A DNA stretch of 64,000 nt from Vibrio maerlii (GCF_003415655.1 NZ_QRHC01000003.1:604378-668377); one strand, 5' to 3'; shown: positions 1-10,107, counted from the stretch's first letter. The notes: generated by a model not told the origin, from the sequence alone. Numbers and translations: made by a program.

Positions 1-170
1 TTTACTTGATCCAACGGCGTGGCTTCAAATGCACTGTAGATATCTTCAGGTTGAGGGAAGACCTTAACGCCGGCTTTGCGACGAGACTCAATCTTGCTCT
101 CCATTTCAACGAAGTAAGGTTCTGCTTTCTCTTGCTCTATTAAAGCTTGCCAGTTATTCAGTGGTTTCAC
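1..170 (-). CDS. ung: Uracil-DNA glycosylase, N-terminal part (runs off the window)
   Basis: Only about the first 56 codons are present; the rest lies left of base 1. The visible protein has the Ung N-terminal pattern (WQALIEQEKAEPYF, then an RRKAG segment and a YSAF segment) that precedes the catalytic GQDPYHG motif, which is not in view. Ung removes uracil from DNA at the start of base-excision repair. The start is GTG at 170, with AGGAG at 179-183 eight bases upstream, inside the end of nfo; an ATG one base earlier reads straight into TGA. Five bases separate it from the nfo stop, so the two repair genes are probably cotranscribed. Identity rests on a short piece. Confidence 0.85.
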   Translation of the reverse strand, partial: MKPLNNWQALIEQEKAEPYFVEMESKIESRRKAGVKVFPQPEDIYSAFEATPLDQV

Positions 171-175
171 ATTCT

Positions 176-1063
176 TTACTCCTGCTCTAATGCTAAGAGG
201 TGATGTTGACGCATCCAGTGAATTTCATCTTTCCATTTATCAGGGTCAATCGTCTCGAGAACCAATGGCATACCATCAAAGCGAGGATCTCTCGAGATGT
301 ACTCAAAACAATCCCAACCTATCTCTCCACTTCCCAACGAATGATGTCGATCGACACGTGAACCCAGTTCTACTTTAGAGTCGTTAATATGCATCGCTCG
401 TAGGTATTGCATTCCAACTACACGATCAAATTCAGCAAATGTTTCTTCGCACGCTTGCATTGAACTCAAGTCATAGCCCGCCGCAAAGGTGTGGCAGGTA
501 TCAATACACACCCCGACTCTCGATTTGTCTTCAACTTGCTCGATAATGGCAGCGATATGTTCAAAGCGCCAACCTAAGTTAGAGCCCTGCCCAGCTGTGT
601 TTTCAATAACGGCGATAACCTTGGGCACGGCTTGATGAGCTATGTTAATAGACTCTGCAATTCTCGATAAACACTCGTCCTCAGCAATTTTCTTCAGATG
701 GCTTCCAGGATGAAAGTTCAATAGGGTTAACCCAAGTTGCTCACAGCGCTTCATCTCATCAATAAATGCAGCACGAGATTTCTCGAGCTTTTCTTCTTCT
801 GGTGCACCAAGATTAATCAGATAGGAATCATGAGGTAGAATCTGGTCACTCGAAAATCCCAACATTTGACAGTTAGCTTTAAACGCTCGGATTGTTTTCT
901 CTTCTAAAGGCTTCGCATTCCATTGACGTTGGTTCTTGGTGAACAAGGCAAACGCATTGGCGCCGATTTCTCTTGCACGCATCGGCGCCTGATCAACCCC
1001 ACCAGCGGCTGAAACATGAGCCCCTAAAAATTTGTTGCCATACATCTTTTTATTGTTTGTCAT
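176..1063 (-). CDS. nfo: Endonuclease IV (AP endonuclease)
   Basis: This 295-residue protein is a TIM-barrel, trinuclear-zinc AP endonuclease that nicks DNA 5' of abasic sites and at 3' blocking groups. Family signatures are all present: GAHVSAAGG near the N-terminus, [22 protein letters not shown], a [13 protein letters not shown] block, MHINDSK and the C-terminal ETIDP, which together supply the His/Asp/Glu zinc ligands. It is about ten residues longer than E. coli Nfo at the N-terminus; an in-frame ATG seven codons in (1045) is an alternative start. It sits directly upstream of ung on the same strand, an abasic-site generator and its follow-up enzyme in one unit. Confidence 0.95.
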   Translation of the reverse strand: MTNNKKMYGNKFLGAHVSAAGGVDQAPMRAREIGANAFALFTKNQRQWNAKPLEEKTIRAFKANCQMLGFSSDQILPHDSYLINLGAPEEEKLEKSRAAFIDEMKRCEQLGLTLLNFHPGSHLKKIAEDECLSRIAESINIAHQAVPKVIAVIENTAGQGSNLGWRFEHIAAIIEQVEDKSRVGVCIDTCHTFAAGYDLSSMQACEETFAEFDRVVGMQYLRAMHINDSKVELGSRVDRHHSLGSGEIGWDCFEYISRDPRFDGMPLVLETIDPDKWKDEIHWMRQHHLLALEQE

Positions 1064-1278
1064 TTAATCACTTTCGACTTTCAAAATACTCTGCTAACAC
1101 CTTGAAACTAGGTAAGCAGAAACAAGAACAAAAACCATTTTGTAGTAAAATTACAACAAAAGCGGCGTTAAACTATTTTTTAATGATTAAAATATTATGT
1201 TACACGCCTGTTTTTAATAGTTTTATTGATATAGAACAAAAAATTAACCTCACTATAAATAATGTTTTTTGTTGATTT

Positions 1279-1320
1279 TTGACTTAAATCAATATTATTA
1301 TAACCACATTGAGGTATACA
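1279..1320 (+). promoter_or_regulatory. FNR-type anaerobic promoter of grcA
   Basis: TTGACTTAAATCAA at 1279-1292 matches the FNR box TTGAT-N4-ATCAA with one change. TATACA at 1315-1320 fits a -10 element; a start near 1327 would place the box centre at -41.5, the class II activator position. E. coli yfiD/grcA is also FNR-activated. The remainder of the 323-base gap 1064-1386 is AT-rich; I see no other gene in it. The nfo promoter should lie at its left end on the minus strand. The GrcA ribosome site AGGAG is at 1376-1380. Confidence 0.75.
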
Positions 1321-1386
1321 TTACTCAGCTCAACAAAAATTGAAAATTAACACCAAATATCCACTAAAGTGGAATAGGAGAAAGTA

Positions 1387-1764
1387 ATGATTCAAGGTAT
1401 TCAAATTACTAAAGCTGCAAACGACGACCTACTAAACTCTATCTGGCTACTGGATACAGAAAAGAACGAAGCTCGTTGTGTTGCTGCAACTGCTGGTTAC
1501 GAAGCAGACCAAGTTGTTGCTGCTGCAGACCTAGGTGAGTACGAAAGCCGTGAGGTTGCTATCGAAGCTGCGCCAAAAATCGAAGGTGGCCAACACCTAA
1601 ACGTTAACGTTCTGAAGCGTGAAACTCTAGAAGACGCAGTTGCGAACCCAGAGAACTACCCACAGCTAACTATCCGCGTATCTGGCTACGCTGTACGTTT
1701 CAACTCTCTAACACAAGAGCAGCAACGCGACGTTATCGCTCGTACATTCACTGAATCTCTATAA
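1387..1764 (+). CDS. grcA: Autonomous glycyl radical cofactor GrcA (YfiD)
   Basis: The 125-residue protein has the C-terminal glycyl radical motif RVSGYAVRF, with the radical glycine at about residue 100, and resembles the C-terminal end of pyruvate formate-lyase. In E. coli the protein can replace the damaged C-terminus of oxygen-cleaved PflB and restore activity. Codon use is strongly optimised (GCT, GTT, GAA, CGT), typical of a highly expressed gene. ATG follows AGGAG at good spacing. It is a single-gene unit: an FNR-type promoter lies upstream and a strong terminator follows. The fit between a glycyl-radical protein and an anaerobic promoter supports the call. Confidence 0.97.
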   Translation: MIQGIQITKAANDDLLNSIWLLDTEKNEARCVAATAGYEADQVVAAADLGEYESREVAIEAAPKIEGGQHLNVNVLKRETLEDAVANPENYPQLTIRVSGYAVRFNSLTQEQQRDVIARTFTESL

Positions 1765-1792
1765 TTTTAGAGACGAAGTACAAAATTTAAAG

Positions 1793-1823
1793 AGCTTGGT
1801 TAGCGATAACCAAGCTTTTTTTA
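1793..1823 (+). terminator. Terminator of grcA
   Basis: A perfect 10-bp stem (AGCTTGGTTA at 1793-1802, TAACCAAGCT at 1807-1816) with loop GCGA is followed by a T run to 1822. Confidence 0.9.
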
Positions 1824-1841
1824 TGTCCGAAGACCGTCCCT

Positions 1842-2501
1842 TTATGGTGCATTTCTTTGGGAAGGGTCCTTACTAAACACCTTAGCTTTCTTCGTCGGAT
1901 CTTGCCTTTCTCTTTGCAGAGCTGCTCCCTGTGCCCACCATAACAGCTGATGTAATGTGCGATTCATATACTCATCCCATTCACTCTGTTCACTAGCATT
2001 AACAACAAAGCCATTCTCATCCAGTACTTGCGCAGCTTTTGGTAAATGAATCATTGCCGATACAGGTAAACAGCCAAGTTCAGATAAGAAAGTACGCATA
2101 TTGACCGCAGCTCTTGCTCCTCCCCACTGTCCGGCAGAGTATGTCACTATCGCACTCGGTTTGTACGAAAAACGAGAGCTTCCAAAATGATTGAGCAGGT
2201 TTGCCAATGCTGGACTCATGGAGTGGTTATACTCTGGGCTGACCATAATATAGCCGTCAGCATCTTGAATTTTCTTCGCTAATGATTCCATTTGATTCGG
2301 CACTTGAGAGCGTCTATAGGCAAACTCCGGTTTGAATATATCGCCGAAGTCATACTCTAATGGATCAATGAGTTCCACAGTATGCTGTGGGTAGCTTTGT
2401 TCTAGCAATCGAACACAGGCCCTACTCACTCTCATCCCAATTCTGGCAGGCTTGGGCGGCGTACTCTCTCGAACTGAACCCAAAAAAACTAAAAAGTACA
2501 T
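1842..2501 (-). CDS. NADPH-dependent FMN reductase family protein
   Basis: A flavodoxin-fold NAD(P)H:flavin reductase of about 219 residues. The N-terminal FLGSVREST loop binds FMN phosphate and the SPEYNHSMSPALANLLNHF stretch near residue 95 is the diagnostic FMN_red signature. Likely cytoplasmic; the physiological substrate (free flavin, quinone or chromate-type acceptors) cannot be told. The reading frame opens with GTG at 2510, but ATG at 2501 has AAGG at the right distance and is preferred. It lies between grcA and thrC with no sign of cotranscription with the thr genes. Confidence 0.85.
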   Translation of the reverse strand: MYFLVFLGSVRESTPPKPARIGMRVSRACVRLLEQSYPQHTVELIDPLEYDFGDIFKPEFAYRRSQVPNQMESLAKKIQDADGYIMVSPEYNHSMSPALANLLNHFGSSRFSYKPSAIVTYSAGQWGGARAAVNMRTFLSELGCLPVSAMIHLPKAAQVLDENGFVVNASEQSEWDEYMNRTLHQLLWWAQGAALQRERQDPTKKAKVFSKDPSQRNAP

Positions 2502-2584
2502 TTCACTCACCTTAGAGTCTAATCAAAACAAAAAAGGTGAATGCGACAGCATTCACCTTCCTCAGTTTAAATATTCAACCTGAT

Positions 2585-3865
2585 TTACTGAACTCGACGC
2601 AGCACCGCTTTTAGAGCCTCAAAGTCGTTAGCAAGGTCTTCCGATAACAGTTCCATAACAGCGTGTTTCGCAAGTGGACCTGGAAGTTCGATATCTGATT
2701 CTAGGATTTCATCAACGACTTCTTTGAACTTCGCAGGGTGCGCGGTACACAAGAAGATACCTGTTTCACCTTCTTGCAACTGTTCATCAAGAAGACGATA
2801 GGCAATCGCACCGTGTGGTTCACATAGGTAACCTTGTGCATTAAGAGCTTTCACGGATTCCGCGCTCTCAGCATCGGATACCTTACCTTTACCTAAAGTA
2901 TCTAATCCCCAGCCTTTAATACGACAAAGCTCTTCGATTCTCGGCCAGTTGTTCGGCTGGCTAACATCCATTGCGTTTGATGTCGTCGCTACCGTTGGCT
3001 TTGGATCCCACTCACCGGTTTCTAGGTAACGAGGTACCGTGTCATTCTCATTGGTTGCAGCAATAAAGCGTTTAACCGGCAGACCCAGTGCTTTTGCTAA
3101 TAGACCGGCAGTCAGGTTGCCAAAGTTACCACTCGGTACAGAGATAACTAGCTCTTCTCGCTGTGCTTTTGTTAGCTGAGAGGCTGCTTCAAAGTAGTAA
3201 CAGATCTGCGCCATTAGGCGGCTAATGTTGATTGAGTTTGCAGAGTTTAGACCAATCTCTTCGCGCAGAGCTGCGTCATCAAATGCTTGCTTCACCAGCG
3301 CCTGACACGCATCAAAATCACCATCGATAGCAACCGTATGAATATTTTTACCTAGCGTACAGAATAGTTTTTCTTGCAGTGGACTAATCTTCCCTTTCGG
3401 GTAAAGGATCACAACATTGATGTCTTCCATGCCATAGAACGCATGTGCTACAGCTGCACCAGTGTCACCAGATGTCGCGGTTAGAATCGTGATCTTGCCG
3501 CCATCCGAAACCGCCGCCAAAGACTGAGCCATAAAGCGACCACCGAAGTCTTTGAATGCTAATGTTGGGCCATGAAAAAGCTCAAGTGCGTAAACACCTT
3601 CTTTAACTTGATTAATAGGTGCAGGGAACTGGAATGCTGCATCAACCAGTGCGTTCACTTGTTCTTTTGGTAGTTCATCACCAATTAGGGCAGACAAAAT
3701 CTTAGTACTACGAGAAACAAAGTCTTCCTCAAGTAGTGCATCGATATCATCAAACTTTGGCAATTCTGATGGGAAAAATAGACCCTGGTTACGACCAAGA
3801 CCTTGGCGAACAGCTTGTCCAAAGCTTACTTGTTCGTCATTTTCTTTGATATTGTACAGCTTCAT
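2585..3865 (-). CDS. thrC: Threonine synthase
   Basis: PLP enzyme converting O-phosphohomoserine to threonine, the last step of the pathway. At 426 residues it has the length of the enterobacterial type. The PLP lysine lies in [12 protein letters not shown] at about residue 105, and [13 protein letters not shown] binds the cofactor phosphate. Its ATG overlaps the thrB stop codon (ATGA), so translation is coupled. It is the third gene of thrLABC and should follow the attenuator upstream of thrA. Confidence 0.97.
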   Translation of the reverse strand: MKLYNIKENDEQVSFGQAVRQGLGRNQGLFFPSELPKFDDIDALLEEDFVSRSTKILSALIGDELPKEQVNALVDAAFQFPAPINQVKEGVYALELFHGPTLAFKDFGGRFMAQSLAAVSDGGKITILTATSGDTGAAVAHAFYGMEDINVVILYPKGKISPLQEKLFCTLGKNIHTVAIDGDFDACQALVKQAFDDAALREEIGLNSANSINISRLMAQICYYFEAASQLTKAQREELVISVPSGNFGNLTAGLLAKALGLPVKRFIAATNENDTVPRYLETGEWDPKPTVATTSNAMDVSQPNNWPRIEELCRIKGWGLDTLGKGKVSDAESAESVKALNAQGYLCEPHGAIAYRLLDEQLQEGETGIFLCTAHPAKFKEVVDEILESDIELPGPLAKHAVMELLSEDLANDFEALKAVLRRVQ

Positions 3866-4818
3866 AGCTTACTTCCTGTTACTTTTGAGCCCTGTTTGTT
3901 CAGACGACAAACATGGACGAATCCTTCTTCATTTTGAACATAATTTTGTTCTAGCCATTTAGCTACGCGTTCAGCCACGTCTTTCTCTTTACAGATACTA
4001 AACAGAGTTGGACCACTGCCAGAGATACCCGTTGCAAGAGCACCCGCTGTAGCAGCATATTGGCGAGCTTGCTTGAAGCCTGGCAATAGTTTTTCACGGT
4101 ATGGTTCCGCGATAACGTCTTTGATCATCTTCGCGGCTAACTCTGGTTGGTTAGAGTGGCATGCGTGAACAAAGCCTGCTAAGTGACGGCCATGAGCAAT
4201 AATATCTTGTCTGCGATACTGAGATGGTAGGATCTCTCGCGCCTCTGCAGTCGATACCTTGATGCCTGGATACGCCATTACCCAGTACCAATCGTCAAAG
4301 CTTGGTACTTCCTGGCTAATGATGTCGAGCTCTTCAACCATCAGCTGCACACCACCTAGGTAACAAGGTGCCACATTATCATAGTGAACACCACCGGAGA
4401 TCTTACCTTCCATCTCCCCCATCAAAGCCAGAAGTTCCGTCTCGTTGAGTGGTTGATCATGGAAACGGTTTAACGCATCTAGTGCCGCGACAATGGAGCA
4501 AGCGCTTGAACCTAGACCCGAGCCGATAGGCATATTCTTCTCGAGTGTCATAGCGACGGGTTTTACAACCAGCCCTTTCTTATCCAGTTCGCGAGAGAAC
4601 ACCTGCCAGCAATCATAAACAATGTTCTCTTTAGTCTCTGCCGGTAGCTTATCAACAAAGCGACCAGCCGTGGTAAGTGTAAATGCTTCATCACCCGATG
4701 CCACTAAAACACGGTCACCCAATAAGGTTCCATCAACCGGTGAAACCGCTGCACCAAGTACATCAAAACCAACACTTACGTTACCGATTGATGCTGGTGC
4801 ATAAACGACAACATCCAT
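3862..4818 (-). CDS. thrB: Homoserine kinase
   Basis: GHMP-family kinase that phosphorylates homoserine. The ATP-binding motif [12 protein letters not shown] is near residue 90, the N-terminus [15 protein letters not shown] is typical, and the C-terminal [12 protein letters not shown] motif is intact. Two starts are possible: ATG at 4833, one base after the thrA stop, or ATG at 4818 with AAGG five bases before it. The second gives 318 residues and matches the usual N-terminus, so it is used here. It overlaps thrC by four bases. Confidence 0.95.
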   Translation of the reverse strand: MDVVVYAPASIGNVSVGFDVLGAAVSPVDGTLLGDRVLVASGDEAFTLTTAGRFVDKLPAETKENIVYDCWQVFSRELDKKGLVVKPVAMTLEKNMPIGSGLGSSACSIVAALDALNRFHDQPLNETELLALMGEMEGKISGGVHYDNVAPCYLGGVQLMVEELDIISQEVPSFDDWYWVMAYPGIKVSTAEAREILPSQYRRQDIIAHGRHLAGFVHACHSNQPELAAKMIKDVIAEPYREKLLPGFKQARQYAATAGALATGISGSGPTLFSICKEKDVAERVAKWLEQNYVQNEEGFVHVCRLNKQGSKVTGSKL

Positions 4819-4834
4819 ATTACCTTCGCTCATA

Positions 4835-7294
4835 TTACATCCCTAGCTTCCAGCCTAAAGTACGCATCACATCAGAGAATACACCTGCTGCCGTTACCTC
4901 AGTACCAGCACCATACCCACGAAGAACCAGTGGGATCGGTTGGTAGTAGCGGCTGTAGAATGCTAATGCGTTCTCACCATCTTTGATCTTGAACATTGGG
5001 TCATTGCCATCAACGGCAGCAATTCGCACCTTGCACTTGCCGTCGGCGATTTCACCGACATAGCGGAGCACTTTGCCCTCTTCTGCAGCATTCGCACACT
5101 GTTCACGGAAATAAGCATCCGCTTCAGGAAGGCGAGCCATAAACTCTTCAACCGAACCTGAATCATCAAAGCCAGGTGGTAGAGCTTGGTCAACTTCAAC
5201 ATCTTCAAGTTCGAGCATCATGCCAGCCTCACGCGCCAGGATTAGAAGCTTACGCGCGACATCCATACCAGATAGGTCATCACGAGGGTCTGGCTCCGTG
5301 AAACCATTTTCTTTAGCAATGTTAGTTGCTTCGCTTAACGTCATACCTTCATCAAGCTTGCCGAAGATGTAAGACAAAGAGCCAGACAAGATGCCATTGA
5401 AGCGCTCAAGCTCATCACCTGCAGCAATAAGGTTTTGTAGATTTTCGATTACCGGTAGACCTGCACCAACCGTAGTTTCATACATCAACTTACGACGAGA
5501 GCGACGAGACACTTCTCGTAGCTGATGGTAGTACGCCATGCTCGAGGTGTTTGCTTTCTTGTTTGGCGTCACAACGTGGAAGCCTGCGGCTAAGAAATCT
5601 GCATATTGATTGGCGATATCTTCACTAGAAGTACAGTCAACTAGAACAGGGTTGATAATATGGTTGCGAGAAACAAGCGCACTTAAAGAGGCAACGCTAA
5701 AGCGCTCAGATGCATCTTTCATTCGGTCACGCCAGCTCTCCAGAGGAAGACCCTCACCATCCAATAGCAGGCCTTTACTGTTTGCTAGGCCACACACACG
5801 AATAATGATGCCTTTCTCTTTCAATTTTGCTTGCTGACGCTCAATTTGGTCCACCAGTTCACCACCAACGCCGCCAACACCGACAACAAACACATCAAGG
5901 AAGTGCTTGGAGTTAAATAGATTTTCGTGACACGCCTTGATCGCTTCAGAGATCTTATCTTCAGGGATCACAGCAGAAATAGCACGCTCTGATGAGCCTT
6001 GGGCAATCGCAACGATGTTTACGTTCACTTCAGCCAGTGATGAGAAGAATTGTGAAGCCACACCGCGCGAGGTACGCATACCGTCACCAACTAGCGTAAC
6101 GATCGCGACGTTGTTTAAGAATTCCACTGGCTCTAACAGGCCATCTTTTAATTCGAGCTCAAATGTTTCACTCAGGATAGCTTGTGCTTTGGGTTTGTCA
6201 GCCGCTTCAATACAAAAACTGATACTGTATTCAGACGAAGATTGAGTGATGAGTACAATCGATACACCTGCAGTCGACATCGCACCAAATACACGGCTCG
6301 CCATGCCAACCATGCCCTTCATGCCTGGGCCTGACACGTTAACCATAGTGAGGTCACTCAAGGTAGTGATCCCTTTGATTGCTAGGTTATCTTCACCAGT
6401 ATCTTGACCGATTAATGTGCCTGCACCCTGTGGGTTAAAGCTGTTCTTGATAAGGCAAGGAATGTGGAACTGTGCGATCGGAGCAATGGTTTTAGGGTGA
6501 AGAACAGAAGCCCCGAAGTACGACAGCTCCATAGCCTCTTGGTAGCTTAGCGATTTTAGAAGACGCGCGTCTTCAACAAGGCGAGGGTCACAGTTGTATA
6601 CGCCATCCACGTCTGTCCAGATTTCACAGCAATCTGCACGTAGACACGCTGCCAATACCGCTGCTGAATAATCAGAGCCATTACGACCTAGCGTAACGAT
6701 CTCACCTTTCTCATTACCGGCAGTAAAGCCTGGCATGATGTTTACATGACCTTGTGGAAGTGGCGCATTGCGGAAGTTTTGCGTAGAGAGCTCAACATCA
6801 ACCATCGCCTCTAAATGTGGACCTTGTGCAAATAGATATTGAACTGGGTCAATAAGACTCGCAGGCTGACCTTTCGCCTCAAGAACAGCCTTCATTAGCT
6901 GGATAGAAATGCGCTCACCTTTACTGATGATGCGTGCATTGACATTGTCTGGGCACATACCCAACAGTTGAATACCATCAACAAACTGGCGCAGCTGGCC
7001 AAGAGAGCTATCCACCTGCTGTTGGAAGCCTTCACCATTGATATTCGGGAGCACTTGTTGAATTTCGGCGTACAAAGAAGCAAATGAAGCTTCAAGCTCT
7101 GAAATCTGTAATTCCGCACCTTGATTCTTAAGCGCACATTCAATGATAGCAACTAGCTTATTGGTTGTTTTACCTGGCGCCGATAGTACAACGGCTACTT
7201 CTTCTTGCTGGGCATTATTAGCAATGATGTCACTCGCTCTCAAAAAGCGATCTGCATCAGCTAATGATGAACCTCCAAACTTTAAAACTCGCAT
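4835..7294 (-). CDS. thrA: Bifunctional aspartokinase I / homoserine dehydrogenase I
   Basis: An 819-residue fusion catalysing the first and third steps of threonine synthesis. The kinase domain starts at [13 protein letters not shown] and contains the [12 protein letters not shown] and DVDGVY motifs. ACT-type regulatory repeats occupy roughly 310-460. The dehydrogenase begins at the Rossmann loop [11 protein letters not shown] near 465 and includes the TVGAGLPVI and GTLNY-equivalent (SGSLSYIFG) motifs. Threonine feedback is known for the family. The frame can open at a TTG at 7306, but ATG at 7294 with GGAGG just upstream is the real start. It is preceded by thrL and an attenuator, and followed by thrB and thrC. 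Confidence 0.97.
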   Translation of the reverse strand: MRVLKFGGSSLADADRFLRASDIIANNAQQEEVAVVLSAPGKTTNKLVAIIECALKNQGAELQISELEASFASLYAEIQQVLPNINGEGFQQQVDSSLGQLRQFVDGIQLLGMCPDNVNARIISKGERISIQLMKAVLEAKGQPASLIDPVQYLFAQGPHLEAMVDVELSTQNFRNAPLPQGHVNIMPGFTAGNEKGEIVTLGRNGSDYSAAVLAACLRADCCEIWTDVDGVYNCDPRLVEDARLLKSLSYQEAMELSYFGASVLHPKTIAPIAQFHIPCLIKNSFNPQGAGTLIGQDTGEDNLAIKGITTLSDLTMVNVSGPGMKGMVGMASRVFGAMSTAGVSIVLITQSSSEYSISFCIEAADKPKAQAILSETFELELKDGLLEPVEFLNNVAIVTLVGDGMRTSRGVASQFFSSLAEVNVNIVAIAQGSSERAISAVIPEDKISEAIKACHENLFNSKHFLDVFVVGVGGVGGELVDQIERQQAKLKEKGIIIRVCGLANSKGLLLDGEGLPLESWRDRMKDASERFSVASLSALVSRNHIINPVLVDCTSSEDIANQYADFLAAGFHVVTPNKKANTSSMAYYHQLREVSRRSRRKLMYETTVGAGLPVIENLQNLIAAGDELERFNGILSGSLSYIFGKLDEGMTLSEATNIAKENGFTEPDPRDDLSGMDVARKLLILAREAGMMLELEDVEVDQALPPGFDDSGSVEEFMARLPEADAYFREQCANAAEEGKVLRYVGEIADGKCKVRIAAVDGNDPMFKIKDGENALAFYSRYYQPIPLVLRGYGAGTEVTAAGVFSDVMRTLGWKLGM

Positions 7295-7336
7295 CCCTTC
7301 CTCCAAATTGAAAAATCGATAAGCTAAAAAATCGAT

Positions 7337-7378
7337 AAAAAAAAGGCCCGTATCGTGTTGGATACAGGCCTTTTTTTT
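7337..7378 (-). terminator. Threonine operon attenuator
   Basis: On the minus strand a stem of ten pairs (arms 7361-7370 and 7345-7354, one G-T pair) with a six-base loop is followed by eight T residues. It lies between thrL and thrA, where a terminator must act as an attenuator. The opposite side also has a T run (7371-7378), so it may stop transcription both ways. Confidence 0.9.
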
Positions 7379-7390
7379 GAAATCCTTTAG

Positions 7391-7468
7391 TTAGCAGCCT
7401 GCCCCAACATTGTGAATGCCGGTAATAATCATGGTTGTGGTCATCATAATTAGGCTGTTAACGTACAT
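7391..7468 (-). CDS. thrL: thr operon leader peptide
   Basis: A 25-codon frame runs from ATG at 7468 to TAA at 7391, ending about 13 bases before the attenuator. It reads MYVNSLIMMTTTMIITGIHN followed by VGAGC: four Thr and five Ile codons, with a TTT run and a nearby IIT, as expected of a leader whose ribosome senses charged tRNA-Thr and tRNA-Ile. The C-terminal GAG resembles the end of the E. coli leader. I see no good ribosome site, so the exact ATG is uncertain; the one at 7447 or 7444 is also possible. Confidence 0.85.
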   Translation of the reverse strand: MYVNSLIMMTTTMIITGIHNVGAGC

Positions 7469-7605
7469 AATAAAAACGGTTTGTTTTCTCTTCAAATCTC
7501 TTAACTCTACGTTTACCGACTTTACACTCTTGAGTCAATCAAAAGTTACATTTTTTGGCAAAATAGAGATTTTTCTGCTATTCGATGATGAAACTAATAG
7601 GGCCC

Positions 7606-7629
7606 TTTCATGTAATGCGTTACATGAAA
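7606..7629. promoter_or_regulatory. Perfect 24-base inverted repeat, candidate operator
   Basis: TTTCATGTAA at 7606-7615 and TTACATGAAA at 7620-7629 are exact inverted repeats around TGCG. No T run follows on either strand, so an operator is likelier than a terminator. It lies in the 326-base gap 7469-7794 between divergent thrL and the small exported protein gene at 7795. The binding protein is unknown. I see nothing else firm in this gap. Confidence 0.5.
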
Positions 7630-7794
7630 TTTGAAGCAGAGACTGAATTTCACGACTAATAACTAATTAGCATATAGATTTTGCATCAATTTTTAGACGA
7701 TATGTTATTTTTGATCCTAAGATTAACAGTATAAAAATTCTCTTGCATATGAATGCAAGGGAGCATTCAAGCGGTGGTACGCAGGGAGGGATAC

Positions 7795-8274
7795 ATGACG
7801 AGAGCGTGGTTTTTACTATCATGGCTTTTTGCATCAGTGTGTTACGCCAGTGATCTGCCAACTCTACCGAGCCACAAAGAGACCTCACCTCATAAGTTAT
7901 TCATTTCTAGCGAGCAGAATAGTAACCAATCCTTTGATACTTGGACCATTGACAGCGGCTACGCCTACTCAATCCTCGACGATGTCGATATTTATATAGG
8001 TGCAAGGGTCAACAATGGCAATGAAATCAGAGAAAATGGTTTTCTTAGTGGTGTGAGCTACCAATTCAACGACAAGATCGTTTTCAAAAGTACTCTTCAT
8101 GCGAAAGATCGCCCTGAAGACGACGTAGTCAGTGGGAATGCAAAGTTCAAGGATAGTGTAACCGCTGAGGTTTCAAGCCGCGTTAAGCTCTCTGAGAATA
8201 TTGATATCCACGCGACTCTAGATTATGAGCAGTTTGAACAAGGTATTGAGTTTGGATTGGGTTTCCGCTTTTAA
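7795..8274 (+). CDS. Small predicted outer-membrane protein, function unknown
   Basis: The frame is open from 7753, but ATG at 7795 follows GGGAGGG and starts a classical signal peptide (MTRAWFLLSWLFASVCYA, cleavage near residue 18), giving a 159-residue precursor. The mature part alternates polar and hydrophobic residues in short strands and ends in GLGFRF, a terminal aromatic like those recognised by the Bam machinery, so a small beta-barrel or periplasmic beta protein is plausible. I do not recognise a named family. It stands alone between thrA (divergent) and the convergent RraA-like gene. Confidence 0.7.
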   Translation: MTRAWFLLSWLFASVCYASDLPTLPSHKETSPHKLFISSEQNSNQSFDTWTIDSGYAYSILDDVDIYIGARVNNGNEIRENGFLSGVSYQFNDKIVFKSTLHAKDRPEDDVVSGNAKFKDSVTAEVSSRVKLSENIDIHATLDYEQFEQGIEFGLGFRF

Positions 8275-8326
8275 TGACAACTAATTCGTAAACAGCAAAT
8301 AAAAGCGGAACCGATACGAGCTGTCT

Positions 8327-8821
8327 CTATAAAAACTTAGTAAGGTCCAGTTCGTTATGGCTTAAAAGGGTACCATTCCAATCAGCGTAGATATAATCTC
8401 CTGGCTGAATGATCTGCCTTTGGATTTGCAAGGTAACATTCACCTCACCCGCTCCACGCTTTTCCGTTTTAAACGGGCTAGTCGCCAATGCCTTAACACC
8501 GAGATCCATCTCTGACATAGCCGCGACATCTCGTACAGCCCCGTTGACAATCACACCTTCCCATCCATTTTCTATCGCCAGTACCGCTAACTGATCCCCC
8601 AACAACGCCTTTTTACAAGATCCATTACCGTCTACGAACAGAACTTTGCCTCTGCCATCGGTTGCAAGTAGTTCTCGTACTTTTGAGTTGTCATGAAAAC
8701 ATCGGATGGTAACAACTTGACCGTAGAATGAGTAACGTTGGCCAAAGCTTTGCAACGGCAAATCAATCATTGTTACTTCTTGCTCAAAGTGATCACAAAT
8801 CTCTGGGGTAAGGTCTCTCAT
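8327..8821 (-). CDS. RraA-like protein (RNase E regulator / HMG aldolase family)
   Basis: A 164-residue member of the RraA/MenG-like family. The family's central region is clear: [34 protein letters not shown] is split here into LFVDGNGS and [11 protein letters not shown], then VNGAVRD. In relatives this fold either inhibits RNase E or acts as a class II 4-hydroxy-4-methyl-2-oxoglutarate aldolase with the metal bound near the GxxxRD motif; which applies here cannot be decided. The frame extends to 8863, but ATG at 8821 with AGGAGG upstream is the start. Transcribed alone, convergent with the exported protein gene. Confidence 0.8.
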   Translation of the reverse strand: MRDLTPEICDHFEQEVTMIDLPLQSFGQRYSFYGQVVTIRCFHDNSKVRELLATDGRGKVLFVDGNGSCKKALLGDQLAVLAIENGWEGVIVNGAVRDVAAMSEMDLGVKALATSPFKTEKRGAGEVNVTLQIQRQIIQPGDYIYADWNGTLLSHNELDLTKFL

Positions 8822-9120
8822 AGTTTCCTCCTTGATTAAATTCCTTTTCCTTGGCGTACACAAACCTTAAGCAATCTATCTTGCAAACTTTCAAAACAGT
8901 TAATTTCTTTCAGTTCATAGGGTAGTAAGGCACTATCTGTCCAAGATAAAAACCACCGAGACGCAGGGAGCGAGAATCGTCAAATAAACCGCTAAAAAAC
9001 TCCATATAGCGGAAAAATCATAAAAAACATCAAACTTTCATTAATCTCCATAGAAAAAGAGATGATGAAAATGTATCCATTACTTGGCGCATACTATTAA
9101 CTTTAGTTACACAAGCCCTA

Positions 9121-9134
9121 TTGATATAAATCAA
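9121..9134 (+). promoter_or_regulatory. Consensus FNR box upstream of arcA
   Basis: TTGATATAAATCAA is an exact TTGAT-N4-ATCAA FNR site. It is 256 bases before the arcA ATG, so the arcA transcript would have a long leader. E. coli arcA is also activated by FNR. I cannot place the -10 with confidence: TATAGA at 9184-9189 would make this a class I site. The 569-base gap 8822-9390 otherwise holds only this leader and the RraA-like gene's promoter region. Confidence 0.7.
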
Positions 9135-9281
9135 CAAAGTGAATGGAATTAACATTCTGCCATTGTTAGCAAGCTGTTAACATTATAGAATTCACACAAT
9201 TCGCTAGAATAAACAAAAAAGCGTTAAGGAGAATGCGAAGTTTGGCAGTAGACCTCAAGGATGAAACTAACGATGTGATGT

Positions 9282-9314
9282 TTTTTTGATACGCTTTGCG
9301 ATATCATCAAAAAA
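9282..9314 (+). other. Inverted repeat in the arcA leader
   Basis: TTTTTTGAT (9282-9290) pairs with ATCAAAAAA (9306-9314) around a 15-base loop, ending 76 bases before the arcA start. It may be a leader hairpin; the AT-rich stem is weak. Confidence 0.4.
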
Positions 9315-9390
9315 TCATTACATAAATGTTATTATTGCCTAGAATTTATTCTAAAAGCACAATTTTTGTCACAAGATTTAGGTACCTATA

Positions 9391-10107
9391 ATGCAAACTC
9401 CGCAGATTCTTATTGTTGAAGATGAGCAAGTTACTCGTAATACGCTGAAAAGCATTTTTGAAGCGGAAGGATACACCGTATTTGAAGCTAGCGATGGTGA
9501 AGAGATGCACCAGAAGCTTTCTGACAACCAAGTGAACCTAGTTATCATGGACATCAACCTACCTGGTAAGAACGGTCTTCTGCTAGCTCGTGAACTACGT
9601 GAGCAAGCAAACGTAGCACTTATGTTCCTAACCGGTCGTGACAACGAAGTTGATAAGATCCTGGGCCTTGAGATTGGTGCTGATGACTACATCACTAAAC
9701 CATTCAACCCTCGTGAACTGACCATCCGTGCTCGCAACCTACTAAACCGCTCGATGACTTCTGGTGTTGTTCAGGAAGAGAAACGCGTGGTAGAGAAATA
9801 CGAGTTCAACGGTTGGATTCTAGACATCAACAGCCGTTCTCTTGTGAGCCCTGCTGGTGAAGCTTACAAGCTACCTCGTTCTGAGTTCCGTGCGCTTCTG
9901 CACTTCTGCGAGAACCCTGGCAAAATCCAAACACGTGCAGACCTTCTTAAGAAGATGACAGGCCGTGAGCTTAAGCCACACGACCGTACTGTAGACGTTA
10001 CAATTCGTCGTATTCGTAAGCACTTTGAGTCTGTATCTGGAACGCCAGAGATCATCGCGACAATCCACGGTGAAGGCTACCGCTTCTGTGGTGATCTAGA
10101 AGACTAA
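9391..10107 (+). CDS. arcA: Two-component response regulator ArcA
   Basis: The 238-residue protein has an N-terminal receiver domain (acidic pair near residues 10-11, phospho-acceptor Asp54 in [10 protein letters not shown], Lys in [10 protein letters not shown]) and a C-terminal OmpR/PhoB winged helix (about 135-235, with [14 protein letters not shown] as recognition region). ArcA with sensor ArcB represses aerobic respiration genes under low oxygen. The gene is monocistronic with a long upstream region carrying an FNR box and a strong terminator after it. arcB is not in the window. Confidence 0.98.
   Translation: MQTPQILIVEDEQVTRNTLKSIFEAEGYTVFEASDGEEMHQKLSDNQVNLVIMDINLPGKNGLLLARELREQANVALMFLTGRDNEVDKILGLEIGADDYITKPFNPRELTIRARNLLNRSMTSGVVQEEKRVVEKYEFNGWILDINSRSLVSPAGEAYKLPRSEFRALLHFCENPGKIQTRADLLKKMTGRELKPHDRTVDVTIRRIRKHFESVSGTPEIIATIHGEGYRFCGDLED

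Noticed and set aside
973..1275. 100-codon frame entering the grcA promoter region
   Set aside because: Begins inside nfo antisense and runs into AT-rich intergenic sequence; no start signal.
7416..7634. 72-codon plus-strand frame over the thrL region
   Set aside because: Antisense to the leader peptide, which explains its Ile/Val run; no ribosome site.
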